This document shows positions 46,887 through 55,031 of a stretch of 64,000 bases of DNA, one piece after another. Numbering within the stretch: the first letter of the stretch is position 1; every line of letters begins with the position of its first letter. The stretch comes from Romboutsia lituseburensis DSM 797. Its GTDB lineage: Bacteria; Bacillota; Clostridia; Peptostreptococcales; Peptostreptococcaceae. Under the pieces are notes generated by a model. It did not search any database. It was not told the DNA's origin and saw only the letters and a program-made list of their open reading frames with translations. The translations under genes and the position numbers were made by a program. The stretch is from assembly GCF_900103615.1 (NCBI RefSeq), contig NZ_FNGW01000001.1:186001-250000 (forward strand), written 5' to 3'.

Positions 46887-47738
46887 CTATACTCCTGAAT
46901 ATGCGCTAAATGCTCCATCTACTGGTATTACTACACCATTTACAAATCCTGATGCATCAGAACTTACTAAGTATAATAATGTTCCTATTAATTCATCTGC
47001 TTCCCCAAACCTTCCCATCGGTGTACTATTTAGTATTTTATTGCTTCTTTCAGTTGGAGTTCCATCTTCATTAAATAATAGTTTTTCATTTTGAGCAGTT
47101 ACAAAGAAACCTGGAGCTATTGCATTTACTCTTATTCCTACTTTTGACATATGTACTGCTAACCATTGAGTAAAGTTACTTACTGCTGCTTTTGCCCCTG
47201 AGTATGCAGGTATCTTTGTAAGAGGAGTATACGCATTCATTGAAGATATATTTATTATTGTACATCCGTCTCTCTTTATCATGTCTTTGCTAAACTCTTG
47301 TGATGGAAGTAATGTTCCTAAGAAGTTTAAGTTAAATACAAATTCTACTCCTTTTGGATCTAAGTCAAAGAATGATGTTAATTCTTCATTATCTAAATCT
47401 TCTTCTAATAAGTATTCTTTTGTTGTTGTTCCTTTTGGATGGTTTCCACCAGCTCCATTTATTAATATATCACATGGTCCAAATTCTTTTAATATTATCT
47501 CATGTGCTCTTTTTAAACTTTCCTTATCTAATACGTTAGTTTCTATTCCTATGGCACATCCACCATTATCTATTATTTCTTTAGCTTTAGCCTCACATGC
47601 ATCTTTACCTAGAGCAAGTATAGCCACTTTAGCTCCACACTTTGCTAATGCATCAACCATAGCTCCACATAATACTCCTGTTCCACCTGTTACTACAGCT
47701 ACTTTATTATTTAGATCAATATTAAATGGCAATTTCAT
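46887..47738 (-). CDS. SDR family fructuronate/mannonate oxidoreductase
   Basis: 283-residue short-chain dehydrogenase. The NAD(P) loop TGGTGVLCG (about 18-26), NINGAGG-type INGAGGNHPKG, catalytic Ser (ISSMNAY) and YSGAK are present. In other Firmicute uronate operons this SDR (YjmF type) reduces D-fructuronate to D-mannonate, replacing the unrelated UxuB; the operon lacks a classical UxuB, which supports that role. It is the first gene of the operon, directly downstream of the promoter and operator. Confidence 0.88.
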   Translation of the reverse strand: MKLPFNIDLNNKVAVVTGGTGVLCGAMVDALAKCGAKVAILALGKDACEAKAKEIIDNGGCAIGIETNVLDKESLKRAHEIILKEFGPCDILINGAGGNHPKGTTTKEYLLEEDLDNEELTSFFDLDPKGVEFVFNLNFLGTLLPSQEFSKDMIKRDGCTIINISSMNAYTPLTKIPAYSGAKAAVSNFTQWLAVHMSKVGIRVNAIAPGFFVTAQNEKLLFNEDGTPTERSNKILNSTPMGRFGEADELIGTLLYLVSSDASGFVNGVVIPVDGAFSAYSGV

Positions 47739-47766
47739 TTGTTGTACCTTCCTTTCATCTTCTATA

Positions 47767-47800
47767 CTTGTATACTAGCATATCGTTTTTCTCAATGCAA
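47767..47800 (-). promoter_or_regulatory. hexuronate operon promoter and GntR-type operator
   Basis: Minus-strand TTGCAT (47800-47795), 17-bp spacer and TAGTAT (47777-47772). The near-palindrome CTAGTATACAAG (47778-47767) covers the -10. A similar CTAGTATATTAG lies upstream of the gntR gene, which suggests a shared site for that regulator. Confidence 0.6.
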
Positions 47801-47921
47801 TACCTTTTCCTATTTTTTTTTATATTTTTACATTAACTGTCATTTTGATAAATATTTTTTAATTTTATTTTATTTTTAATTCTATTTTTATATTTTTTAA
47901 TAAATACAATTTTACCTAAAC

Positions 47922-47945
47922 AAAAAAGCCTTCATTAGAAGACTT
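47922..47945 (-). terminator. terminator of the gntR gene
   Basis: AAGTCTTC-TAAT-GAAGGCTT stem (one G-U pair) followed by TTTTTTG on the minus strand, 29 bp after the stop codon. Confidence 0.8.
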
Positions 47946-47973
47946 ATTTTTGAATTTAAGTTTAAATTATTTA

Positions 47974-48660
47974 TTATTTAAAGAATCCTCTTAATTCTTC
48001 ATTTTCATTTATTAATATTTCCCATTCCTTAGCAGGAGATACTATATGTATATTTATATAGTCTTCAATATCATCAAACTTTTTATTTTTTATTATATCT
48101 AGCATTTGCTCATGCTGATTTATTATTTGTATTTTATTACTTTTCATTTCAGATAAAAGTCTCATTCTATTATAATGAGTACTTATATTCATAATGCTTT
48201 CCCATATATTTATTTTTTCACATCCCAAAAATATTAACTTATGAAATTTTTTATCTAAATTATGAAATTCAAGTTCTTTTCCGTCTTTATCTGAAACTAG
48301 TTTTTGTGCAAATAAGTTTTTTTCTAATTCCATAAATAATTCTTCTGAAAAACCATTACAAGCTTCTCTTAAAACTTCTTTTTCTAATATAGATCTCATA
48401 AATATTGCTTCATTTATGAGACTTCTATCAATCAAAGACACATATGTACCTGATTGTGGCTTAACTTCTATAAGATGCTCATTTTTCAATCTCATTAAGA
48501 CTTCTCTTATTGGAGTTCTCGATATATTCAGTTTTTCAGATAAATCAGATTCACTAAGTAGCTCTCCTGGTTTTAAATCTAATGACATTATGTTATCTTT
48601 TAAAACTCTATACGCATAAGCCTTTCCTGTTTCTTTATGTTTTTTTTCGTAAAGTATCAT
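47974..48660 (-). CDS. GntR/FadR family regulator of hexuronate genes
   Basis: 228 residues. The N-terminal winged HTH (SLDLKPGELLSESDLSEKLN, then ISRTPIREVLMRLKNEHLIE) is GntR, and the all-helical C-terminal domain with RSILEKEVLREA and late HEQMLDIIK/HIVSPAKEW histidines is the FadR/FCD type, which binds an organic acid with a metal. It lies directly upstream of the uronate operon in the same direction and likely represses it until a uronate intermediate is present. GGAGGAAT precedes the ATG. Confidence 0.88.
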   Translation of the reverse strand: MILYEKKHKETGKAYAYRVLKDNIMSLDLKPGELLSESDLSEKLNISRTPIREVLMRLKNEHLIEVKPQSGTYVSLIDRSLINEAIFMRSILEKEVLREACNGFSEELFMELEKNLFAQKLVSDKDGKELEFHNLDKKFHKLIFLGCEKINIWESIMNISTHYNRMRLLSEMKSNKIQIINQHEQMLDIIKNKKFDDIEDYINIHIVSPAKEWEILINENEELRGFFK

Positions 48661-48713
48661 TATTCCTCCTATGTATTAATTTAATCTATGTTAGACAATT
48701 AACAATATATAAT

Positions 48714-48725
48714 CTAGTATATTAG
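48714..48725. promoter_or_regulatory. possible GntR operator upstream of its own gene
   Basis: CTAGTATATTAG, a near-palindrome sharing CTAGTATA and the final AG with the operator in the uronate promoter; about 55 bp before the regulator start. Suggests autoregulation. Confidence 0.4.
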
Positions 48726-48773
48726 TATTTTTACTTTTCTTTTTAATAATATATCTTAATTCTATAAAATAAA

Positions 48774-48812
48774 AGAGTATTTTAAAATTTTTTTATAATT
48801 TTAAAATACTCT
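48774..48812 (-). terminator. terminator of the DUF975 gene
   Basis: AGAGTATTTTAAAA / TTTTAAAATACTCT hairpin followed by TTTTATTT on the minus strand, 38 bp after the stop codon. Confidence 0.8.
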
Positions 48813-48849
48813 CAAGTTTATTTTTAAATTATTTTGTATCCATTATAAC

Positions 48850-49578
48850 TTATATGTCCGTTTCTATTACTTTTAAACTATTATTTTTATCTAATTCTTT
48901 GTATAGGTTAGTTATAGTAAGTGTCATGTATGGAGTTAACCATAAATATCCTATCCCTAATGTAATAAGACCTAAAATAGCCCATCCAATAAAACTTAAT
49001 TGAATAACAAATAATTCCCACTTATGACCTTTCATCATTTTTATACTAAGTTTCATAGCTTTAATTAATCCTAGTTGTTCTTTGTCTACAATTATATATG
49101 ATGTCATTGACACGGCTAAGCTAAATATAGTAAGTAATACACCTAAAACTATTGATAATACTATTAATAGCCATGATACTGCGCTCAAACCACCATTTCC
49201 AAATATAAAATTAACACTCGATGCAACTGCTGCAACCCCTATAATTCCACCAATTATAGCTCCTATAATACCTATTATTACTACAAATCCTAATGATTTT
49301 AATAATGCACTTTTAGATACCAATACATCCTCAAATTTAGAATTATTCGGATTTTCTCTAAATTTCAAGAAAAATTTAGAAAAGCCTACAAATCCCCACA
49401 CTTCTATTCCTAATGATACTAAAAATCCTATAAATATACCTAGTCCTGAATCAGTATGATTTTGAATTATAGATACTAAAATTACTACAACTGAATATAT
49501 TAGCATTAATAATACAGGTACTTTCCAATTGCCTTTTAATTGACTTTTAGAAAGTTGCTTTAACTCTGCTCTACTCAT
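48850..49578 (-). CDS. DUF975 family membrane protein
   Basis: 242 residues with about five or six helices. It begins MSRAELKQLSKSQLKGNWK, the diagnostic opening of DUF975 proteins (common in clostridia and lactobacilli), and ends with a helix followed by VWLTPYMTLTITNLYKEL-like sequence. ATG 49578 has GGGGAGG; the frame up to 49623 has none. Function is unknown; family members are thought to act at the membrane. Confidence 0.85.
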   Translation of the reverse strand: MSRAELKQLSKSQLKGNWKVPVLLMLIYSVVVILVSIIQNHTDSGLGIFIGFLVSLGIEVWGFVGFSKFFLKFRENPNNSKFEDVLVSKSALLKSLGFVVIIGIIGAIIGGIIGVAAVASSVNFIFGNGGLSAVSWLLIVLSIVLGVLLTIFSLAVSMTSYIIVDKEQLGLIKAMKLSIKMMKGHKWELFVIQLSFIGWAILGLITLGIGYLWLTPYMTLTITNLYKELDKNNSLKVIETDI

Positions 49579-49749
49579 AACGATACCTCCCCTTAAATTT
49601 TTACCTATAATATCTATATTCAACTTATAGCGTGATTGTGCTTTAATTAAAAATTATTCTATAAAAATATAAAATTTACCCATACAATTGATATAGTTTT
49701 TATCTATTAATATATTTCTATATAAAACAAAATCATTTTATGTAAAAAC

Positions 49750-49799
49750 AAAAACTCTTAAAGAAATTTATTTCTATATAAATCACTTTAAGAGTTTTT
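49750..49799 (-). terminator. terminator of the GlpA-like/FAD operon
   Basis: AAAAACTCTTAAAG / CTTTAAGAGTTTTT arms around a 22-nt loop, with T runs, 20 bp after the stop codon. Confidence 0.8.
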
Positions 49800-49819
49800 A
49801 TAAAATTATATTTGTTTTA

Positions 49820-50713
49820 TTATTTTATATTATTTATAATATTTATACATTCCTTTTCAATATTTTCTATACAATTATGTATATAAATTCCATTGCCACA
49901 ACCAAATATAGTTTCTCTTGATGTCATAAAGTTTTCATTTACTAAAGGACCTGTAGTTTCAGGATTTAGATTTATATTGCTTCTCATTGCAACTAATCCA
50001 TCACTAAGCATAGGATTTGCAAATATTAATGTATCACAATCTACTTTTATAGTTTTTTTATTGTTAGATAAAGTAACACACTCTAATCTTCCATTTCCTT
50101 GTATAGAAGTTATATCATAACTTTCATATATATTATCTGTCAGGTTAAAAGTCTCTTTACTATTATCTTTTGTAATAATACCAACTACATTTACATTATG
50201 CTTTTTCAAATCATTTTCTAACATGTATAAAGTTGCATTCCCATATATAAGTATATTTTTTCCTGGAATAATTTTATCCATATTAAAAATTTTCTTAGCC
50301 ATTGATAAAGTTAAGATACCTGAGCATCTATCACCAACCATGGTAACAGCTTTTCTACTTCCTTCTTTTGCTCCATTGGCTAAAATTATATTTTTTCCAT
50401 TGATTTTTTCTATTCCATTTTTTTCACTTGTACAAATAATTTCATTGTTATCATCTATTTTTAAAACCATAGTAGATAATTGTATTTCTACGTTTTTGCA
50501 ATTATCAAGCTTTTTTAAGAGTTCTTTTTTGTACTCTTTACCTGTTATATTTTTGTTTTTGCTTATATTATAGTCTCCTAATGTTAACGCCCCTCCTAAT
50601 ATAGGATCTTTTTCAATTAATAGTACATTATTTATGTTATTTTTATCAGCATTTATTGCACACAAAATACCCGCAGCACCTGCTCCTACTATAACTAAAT
50701 CATACGTTCTCAT
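49820..50713 (-). CDS. FAD-dependent pyridine nucleotide-type oxidoreductase (GlpA partner)
   Basis: 297 residues. It opens YDLVIVGAGAAGILCAI, the dinucleotide-binding GxGxxG of FAD enzymes, and has IILANGAKEGSRKAV (a GlpA-partner-type motif) and a final FAD-contact segment (TIFGCGNGIYIHN). In many Firmicutes such a protein is the second gene of a three-gene set with a GlpA-like dehydrogenase and a DUF1667 protein. It follows the GlpA-like gene after 2 bp. No DUF1667 gene is nearby. Confidence 0.85.
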   Translation of the reverse strand: MRTYDLVIVGAGAAGILCAINADKNNINNVLLIEKDPILGGALTLGDYNISKNKNITGKEYKKELLKKLDNCKNVEIQLSTMVLKIDDNNEIICTSEKNGIEKINGKNIILANGAKEGSRKAVTMVGDRCSGILTLSMAKKIFNMDKIIPGKNILIYGNATLYMLENDLKKHNVNVVGIITKDNSKETFNLTDNIYESYDITSIQGNGRLECVTLSNNKKTIKVDCDTLIFANPMLSDGLVAMRSNINLNPETTGPLVNENFMTSRETIFGCGNGIYIHNCIENIEKECINIINNIK

Positions 50714-50715
50714 AA

Positions 50716-52137
50716 TTACTCCTCCTTAAATCCTATAGCATTTGAATCTTTGTTATTCTTATTTACTTCACTTATATCTATTCCTAATTCTTTACTTAAT
50801 ATATTTCCTATTGTAATCATGCATCCTACCCCTTGGCAACCACCCATCATAGCACGAGTTCTTCTTTTAACTGCATCTACTGTTTTAGCACCTAATGGTC
50901 TATTTATAGCTTCTAATACTTCACCCTCTGTAACTAACTCACATTTACAAACCATTTTTCCATAAGATGAATTTTTAGCTATTAATTTATTTTTTTCTTC
51001 TATACTAAGTTCATTAAATTTAGTTATACCTTTTCTATTAAATTTAAAGTTATTATTTTCTTCTAGTATTATTTTATCTTTTATCAATTCAACAATATAA
51101 GATCCAATAGCAGGTGCTGCTGTTAACCCAGGCGAATCTATTCCAATTACATTTATAAAATTTTTAGCATCAAAAGCTTCTTCTATTATAAAATCCTCTT
51201 CTTTAGTCTTAGGTCTTAATCCACTAAATGTATTTAGAACTCTATTTAGAGGTAAGCTTTTTATAGTTTTCTCACTTTTTTGAATTATTTCATCAATTCC
51301 TTCTCTAGAAGTTAAAATAGTATTATTAGCTTTAGCGTTTGGTCCTAATAAAAGATTTCCATCTACAGTAGGAGTTACTAAAACACCTTTACTTAACTTA
51401 CTAGGTACTTGGAATAAGGTTTTTTTACATAAACTGCCTGCAACTTTATCAAACAAGCAATATTCACCCTTGACTGGATTTATTTCATATTTTTTGCTAC
51501 TTACTAAGTTATTGATAAATGCTCCAGCTAATCCAGATGCATTTATTACTATTTTAGATTTAATAGCTTGTCCATTTTCTAAATTCATTTCATATACATC
51601 GTTATGTTTTTTTATATCTATAACTTCACTTCCTAAGCTAAACTCCACTCCATTTTCACAAGCATTTTCAGCTAATGCTATAGTCATTTCATAAGGACTT
51701 ACAATTCCTGAGCTTTTAACATATAATGCTTTTTTTACATCTTTATTTATATTTGGTTCCATTATTAAAATTTCTTCTTTTTCTATTATTTCAAGTCCTG
51801 AAACCCCTATTGCTTCACCATTTTGTTTTAAATAATTTAGTCTTTCTGTCTCCTCTTCATTAAAAGCTAAGACTAATGCTTGATTTCTTTTAAATTTAAA
51901 ATCTAGATCATTTGATAACTTTTCTATCATTTGATTTCCTTCTATATTTAACTTTGCTTTTAAACTATCTCTTTTTTCATTAAATCCGCCATGTATTATT
52001 CCGCTATTAGCCTTTGAAACACCTTCACAAATATCTTCATTTTTATCTAATACAATTATATCTAATTTATATTTTGATAGCTCTCTAGCTATAGAACAAC
52101 CTACAACTCCAGCTCCTATGATAGCTATATCTTTCAT
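50716..52137 (-). CDS. FAD-dependent oxidoreductase, anaerobic glycerol-3-phosphate dehydrogenase-like
   Basis: 473 residues. The N-terminal DAO-type FAD domain ([33 protein letters not shown]) is followed by a C-terminal BFD-like [2Fe-2S] domain ([17 protein letters not shown] then MGGCQGVGC), the order found in GlpA-like enzymes of clostridia. It may oxidise glycerol 3-phosphate or a 2-hydroxy acid. ATG 52137 (AGGAG at 8 nt) is preferred over the upstream extension to 52188. First gene of a two-gene operon. Confidence 0.88.
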   Translation of the reverse strand: MKDIAIIGAGVVGCSIARELSKYKLDIIVLDKNEDICEGVSKANSGIIHGGFNEKRDSLKAKLNIEGNQMIEKLSNDLDFKFKRNQALVLAFNEEETERLNYLKQNGEAIGVSGLEIIEKEEILIMEPNINKDVKKALYVKSSGIVSPYEMTIALAENACENGVEFSLGSEVIDIKKHNDVYEMNLENGQAIKSKIVINASGLAGAFINNLVSSKKYEINPVKGEYCLFDKVAGSLCKKTLFQVPSKLSKGVLVTPTVDGNLLLGPNAKANNTILTSREGIDEIIQKSEKTIKSLPLNRVLNTFSGLRPKTKEEDFIIEEAFDAKNFINVIGIDSPGLTAAPAIGSYIVELIKDKIILEENNNFKFNRKGITKFNELSIEEKNKLIAKNSSYGKMVCKCELVTEGEVLEAINRPLGAKTVDAVKRRTRAMMGGCQGVGCMITIGNILSKELGIDISEVNKNNKDSNAIGFKEE

Positions 52138-52291
52138 AAACATCGCTCCTTTTAATTTCACTAACTTAATCATTTTTATCTTGCTCAATCTATATATTTA
52201 TTATATATCTTTTATATATATAGGTAAAATTGATATACAATATGATAATCATTAATATTTTTAATAAATAAATTTACTATAATTGCAAAAG

Positions 52292-52327
52292 AAAATAGCC
52301 TTAAAAATATTATCAAGGCTATTTTTT
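52292..52327 (-). terminator. terminator of the DUF4163/DUF3298 gene
   Basis: AAATAGCCTT / AAGGCTATTT stem with a 12-nt loop and T run, just after the stop codon. Confidence 0.85.
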
Positions 52328-52330
52328 TAT

Positions 52331-53158
52331 TTATTTATTGTATTTTAAGTATTTTCCAAACTCATCCCATGTTAATTTAAACTTAGGAATTCCCACATAA
52401 TATGGTGCTATTTCATAAAGTCCAAAATAGATCACTATACCATCATTATCAATATAAAAACTTTGATTATCACTTATACTTTTAAATCCTTCATCTCCTG
52501 TGAAATAGATATCTTTATTTTTTGAAATTTCATCATTTATAAATTTATTAACAATTTCTTTGTAATTAACATTTTCTTTAAACAAATCTTTTAATTTTAA
52601 TTCTTTTTTATTTTCTAAATCATAATTAAAAGATTTCAAATAGCTCATTCCATGTGCTCCGCCTGTAAATTCATATAATTTTATAGGTATACTTATTAAA
52701 TTATTTTTATTATATGTAACTTGATAATCAGAATAAGCTTCATACTGATATTTTACATATTGATCTTTAGCCTTAGAGAATATAGTTTTATATTGTTTCT
52801 CATATTCTTTTGATTCTTCTTCAATTCTGTTTTTGAAATCATTTATATAATTAAACATTTGTTTATTAATATCTTCAATAAATTCTATATTCGAGTTTTC
52901 ATCATCTAAGTATTTATTTTTTATTTTTAAATTTGGGTAATGAATATCTGCTTTAAAAAATTCTTTATTTTCATCTATCTTCTTCATTTCTATAGTAAAA
53001 ATATTATTTATAGAGCTATGTTTAGATTTAAATAATGGAAGTTCTATACAGTCAGCTTTATCGTCAATAGTTTTTTTATTAAAATTAGCATATGAAAAAG
53101 ATGTACTTAAAAGTATAGTTATTAGACTTAAGCATGCTATTGGTTTTGTTTTTCTCAT
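52331..53158 (-). CDS. secreted DUF4163/DUF3298-type protein
   Basis: 275 residues with a signal peptide (about 1-24, SFSYA-NF). The middle (FKADIHYPNLKI, then YEAYSDYQVTYNKNNLISIPIKLYEFTGGAHGMS split near residue 160) matches DUF4163, and the end (LKDLFKENVNYKEIVNKFI; FYIDNDGIVIYFGLYEIAPYYVG) matches DUF3298. This pair occurs in the RsiV anti-sigma factor, where it binds lysozyme, and in free secreted proteins like this one. No sigma gene is adjacent and there is no second membrane helix, so anti-sigma function is unlikely. Confidence 0.85.
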   Translation of the reverse strand: MRKTKPIACLSLITILLSTSFSYANFNKKTIDDKADCIELPLFKSKHSSINNIFTIEMKKIDENKEFFKADIHYPNLKIKNKYLDDENSNIEFIEDINKQMFNYINDFKNRIEEESKEYEKQYKTIFSKAKDQYVKYQYEAYSDYQVTYNKNNLISIPIKLYEFTGGAHGMSYLKSFNYDLENKKELKLKDLFKENVNYKEIVNKFINDEISKNKDIYFTGDEGFKSISDNQSFYIDNDGIVIYFGLYEIAPYYVGIPKFKLTWDEFGKYLKYNK

Positions 53159-53248
53159 TATAAGTACTCCTTATATTTTATTTATTGTAAATATAGTTTC
53201 TTCTATATTTTTATATCTATACTAGAAATAACATATGATTTTTATAAT

Positions 53249-53279
53249 AAAAAAACTACCTTCGTAATAAAGGTAGTTT
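53249..53279 (-). terminator. terminator of the siroheme-reductase-like operon
   Basis: AAACTACCTT-CGTAAT-AAAGGTAGTTT stem with a T run on the minus strand, right after the stop codon. Confidence 0.85.
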
Positions 53280-53284
53280 AACTC

Positions 53285-53470
53285 TTATTTTTCATTTAAT
53301 TTTTCTATTATTTCATCTAAGTTTAAGCCATGAATTTCACATGCTTGTTCTAATGTTTCCATTTGAGCTGAAGGGCATCCTATACATCCCATACCAAAAC
53401 TCATAAGTATTTGTGGTGCATTAGGATTTACTTTTATTATCTCTGCTATTATAGTATCTTTTGTTATCAT
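53285..53470 (-). CDS. DUF1858 domain protein
   Basis: 61 residues: MITKDTIIAEIIKVNPNAP, then FGMGCIGCPSAQMETLEQAC. This small helical DUF1858 domain with a CxxC (CIGC) is often found alone or attached to hybrid-cluster and sulfite-reductase-like proteins, and is thought to be redox-active. ATG 53470 lies 11 nt after AGGAG; a GTG at 53482 overlaps that site. It starts 2 bp after the siroheme-reductase-like gene. Confidence 0.88.
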   Translation of the reverse strand: MITKDTIIAEIIKVNPNAPQILMSFGMGCIGCPSAQMETLEQACEIHGLNLDEIIEKLNEK

Positions 53471-53472
53471 TG

Positions 53473-54150
53473 TTATAAACACTCCTTTAAATTTGATATT
53501 TGTAATACATCTTTTCTAAATGTATCTATTGTTATTCTGTCTATAAAGTCTCCAAGTTTTTCACCCATTTGACCATGTTCATTATAATAATTTAATATTA
53601 CTTCCACTAAATTATATGCTTCTTGTTCTGATAAACCTTTTGTTATTATATCCGATTGTCTTGGATAAAATCCAGCGCTTCCTCCTGCTGTTATAAAAAA
53701 CTTACCATCTATATCAACTAGTACTCCAATGTCTTTTGAATATACACTTGTACAAGCATTTCTACACCCTGCAACCCCAATTTTAGTTCTGTTTGGAAGT
53801 AGCATACCATGAAAATTTTTACTTATTTTTGTTCCAATACCTATTGTAGGATATTTTGAACGCTTGCAAAAATTTGCTGGGCACATTTCTACATTTTTAA
53901 CTGAATATTGATTTTTTACAGCAGGTTCCATACCTAATTCTTGCCAAATAGTTTCCAAGTCTTCTTCTTTTAAATTAGTTATTAGTATTCTTTGCCCTGA
54001 TGTTAGTTTTATTACTCCATTATATTTTTTAGCAACTTGTGCTATTTTTATAAGAGTCTCAGGTAATACAAATCCACCAGGTATATGTGGTGTTATTCCA
54101 TAAGTTCTTTTTCCATTTTTTATTTTTTGTAAATTTCCATAATTACTCAT
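53473..54150 (-). CDS. small nitrite/sulfite reductase-like siroheme-[4Fe-4S] protein
   Basis: 225 residues, about half a standard sulfite or nitrite reductase. An N-terminal ferredoxin-like half-domain (KNGKRTYGITPHIPGGFVLPE; IKLTSGQRILITNL) is followed by the cluster-binding domain: Cys pair MCPANFCK and GCRNACTS (C-x3-C). The size fits short siroheme reductase-like proteins of anaerobes of unclear substrate. It is the middle gene of a three-gene operon; a GAAAGG site precedes the ATG. Confidence 0.85.
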   Translation of the reverse strand: MSNYGNLQKIKNGKRTYGITPHIPGGFVLPETLIKIAQVAKKYNGVIKLTSGQRILITNLKEEDLETIWQELGMEPAVKNQYSVKNVEMCPANFCKRSKYPTIGIGTKISKNFHGMLLPNRTKIGVAGCRNACTSVYSKDIGVLVDIDGKFFITAGGSAGFYPRQSDIITKGLSEQEAYNLVEVILNYYNEHGQMGEKLGDFIDRITIDTFRKDVLQISNLKECL

Positions 54151-54156
54151 GAATAA

Positions 54157-54801
54157 TTATACCTTTCTTATTATATTAATAGTAACTCCATCTTTTTCTT
54201 TTTTGTTATATAAGTATTTAACACTTAAATTTTCTACAAATGATTTTATCCATAAATCTTTAAGTTCATAAAGATAGTTTAAATTTCCATTACCTTTTTC
54301 ATAATTTTTTTTGTGTATACATCCTACTTGTTCAAATACTACATAATCATCATTTTTTTCTGTAATAGAAGTAGCTCTGTCACACGGCATTCCTGATAAT
54401 ATATAGTTATTTAATGATATATAAACGTTGTCTGGTGAATTTACTCTGTTACTTTCATCATTTGCACATTCAATAGCTTGTTTTTTATATTCTTCTGTAC
54501 TTAACTCTTTACTTTTTTCTTTGTATCTATCGTAGTATTTACTTATTATATATGCACTTCTACTTTCTACTTCAATTATTTTATTTTGTAACCATCCATG
54601 TATATTGTTAACATCGATTAATTCTTCTAATGGTTTGTTTTGTATATATTCACCATATAATTTTATAGCTTCTTCTTGTACACTCAATACTTCTTCACCA
54701 AAAGTATCTATATGTACCTTTACTATATTGCTTTCTAAATCCTGTGTTAAGTTTATTTTATTAAATAACCAAGTGTGTATTGGTGCTAAAAATTGACTCA
54801 T
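54157..54801 (-). CDS. conserved protein of unknown function in the siroheme-reductase operon
   Basis: 214 residues, soluble. It begins MSQFLAPIHTWLFNKINL and has a second similar HGWLQNKI at about residue 69, so the first half may be an internal repeat (H-x-W-L-x-N-K-I). Later come GMPCDRATS and VFEQVGCIHKKNYEKG. The conserved Cys and His suggest metal or thiol chemistry, but I do not recognise a family. GAAGGAG precedes the ATG. It is followed 6 bp later by the reductase-like gene, so it probably works with it. Confidence 0.65.
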   Translation of the reverse strand: MSQFLAPIHTWLFNKINLTQDLESNIVKVHIDTFGEEVLSVQEEAIKLYGEYIQNKPLEELIDVNNIHGWLQNKIIEVESRSAYIISKYYDRYKEKSKELSTEEYKKQAIECANDESNRVNSPDNVYISLNNYILSGMPCDRATSITEKNDDYVVFEQVGCIHKKNYEKGNGNLNYLYELKDLWIKSFVENLSVKYLYNKKEKDGVTINIIRKV

Positions 54802-54950
54802 AAAATTCTCCTTCTATTAAATTATATATATTTATTATTACCTTAATTTTTTTAAGTATTTTAAATATTTATTTTATTAATTTTTTCTTTCTTGTTGATT
54901 TATTATATAAAATATAACTGAAATTTACTGTAACAAATGTTACAAAATAA

Positions 54951-55002
54951 AAAATAATTACCACATACTTTAAATTAATTTAAAATGTGTGGTAATTATT
55001 TT
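54951..55002 (-). terminator. terminator of asnB
   Basis: AATAATTACCACA / TGTGTGGTAATTATT stem about 30 bp after the asnB stop. Confidence 0.8.
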
Positions 55003-55031
55003 CTATTTTTATATTTTATTTTTGTAAAATA

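Noticed and set aside
52331-53158. RsiV-type anti-sigma factor
   Set aside because: It shares the DUF4163/DUF3298 domains but has a cleavable-looking signal peptide, no cytosolic anti-sigma region and no sigma gene beside it.
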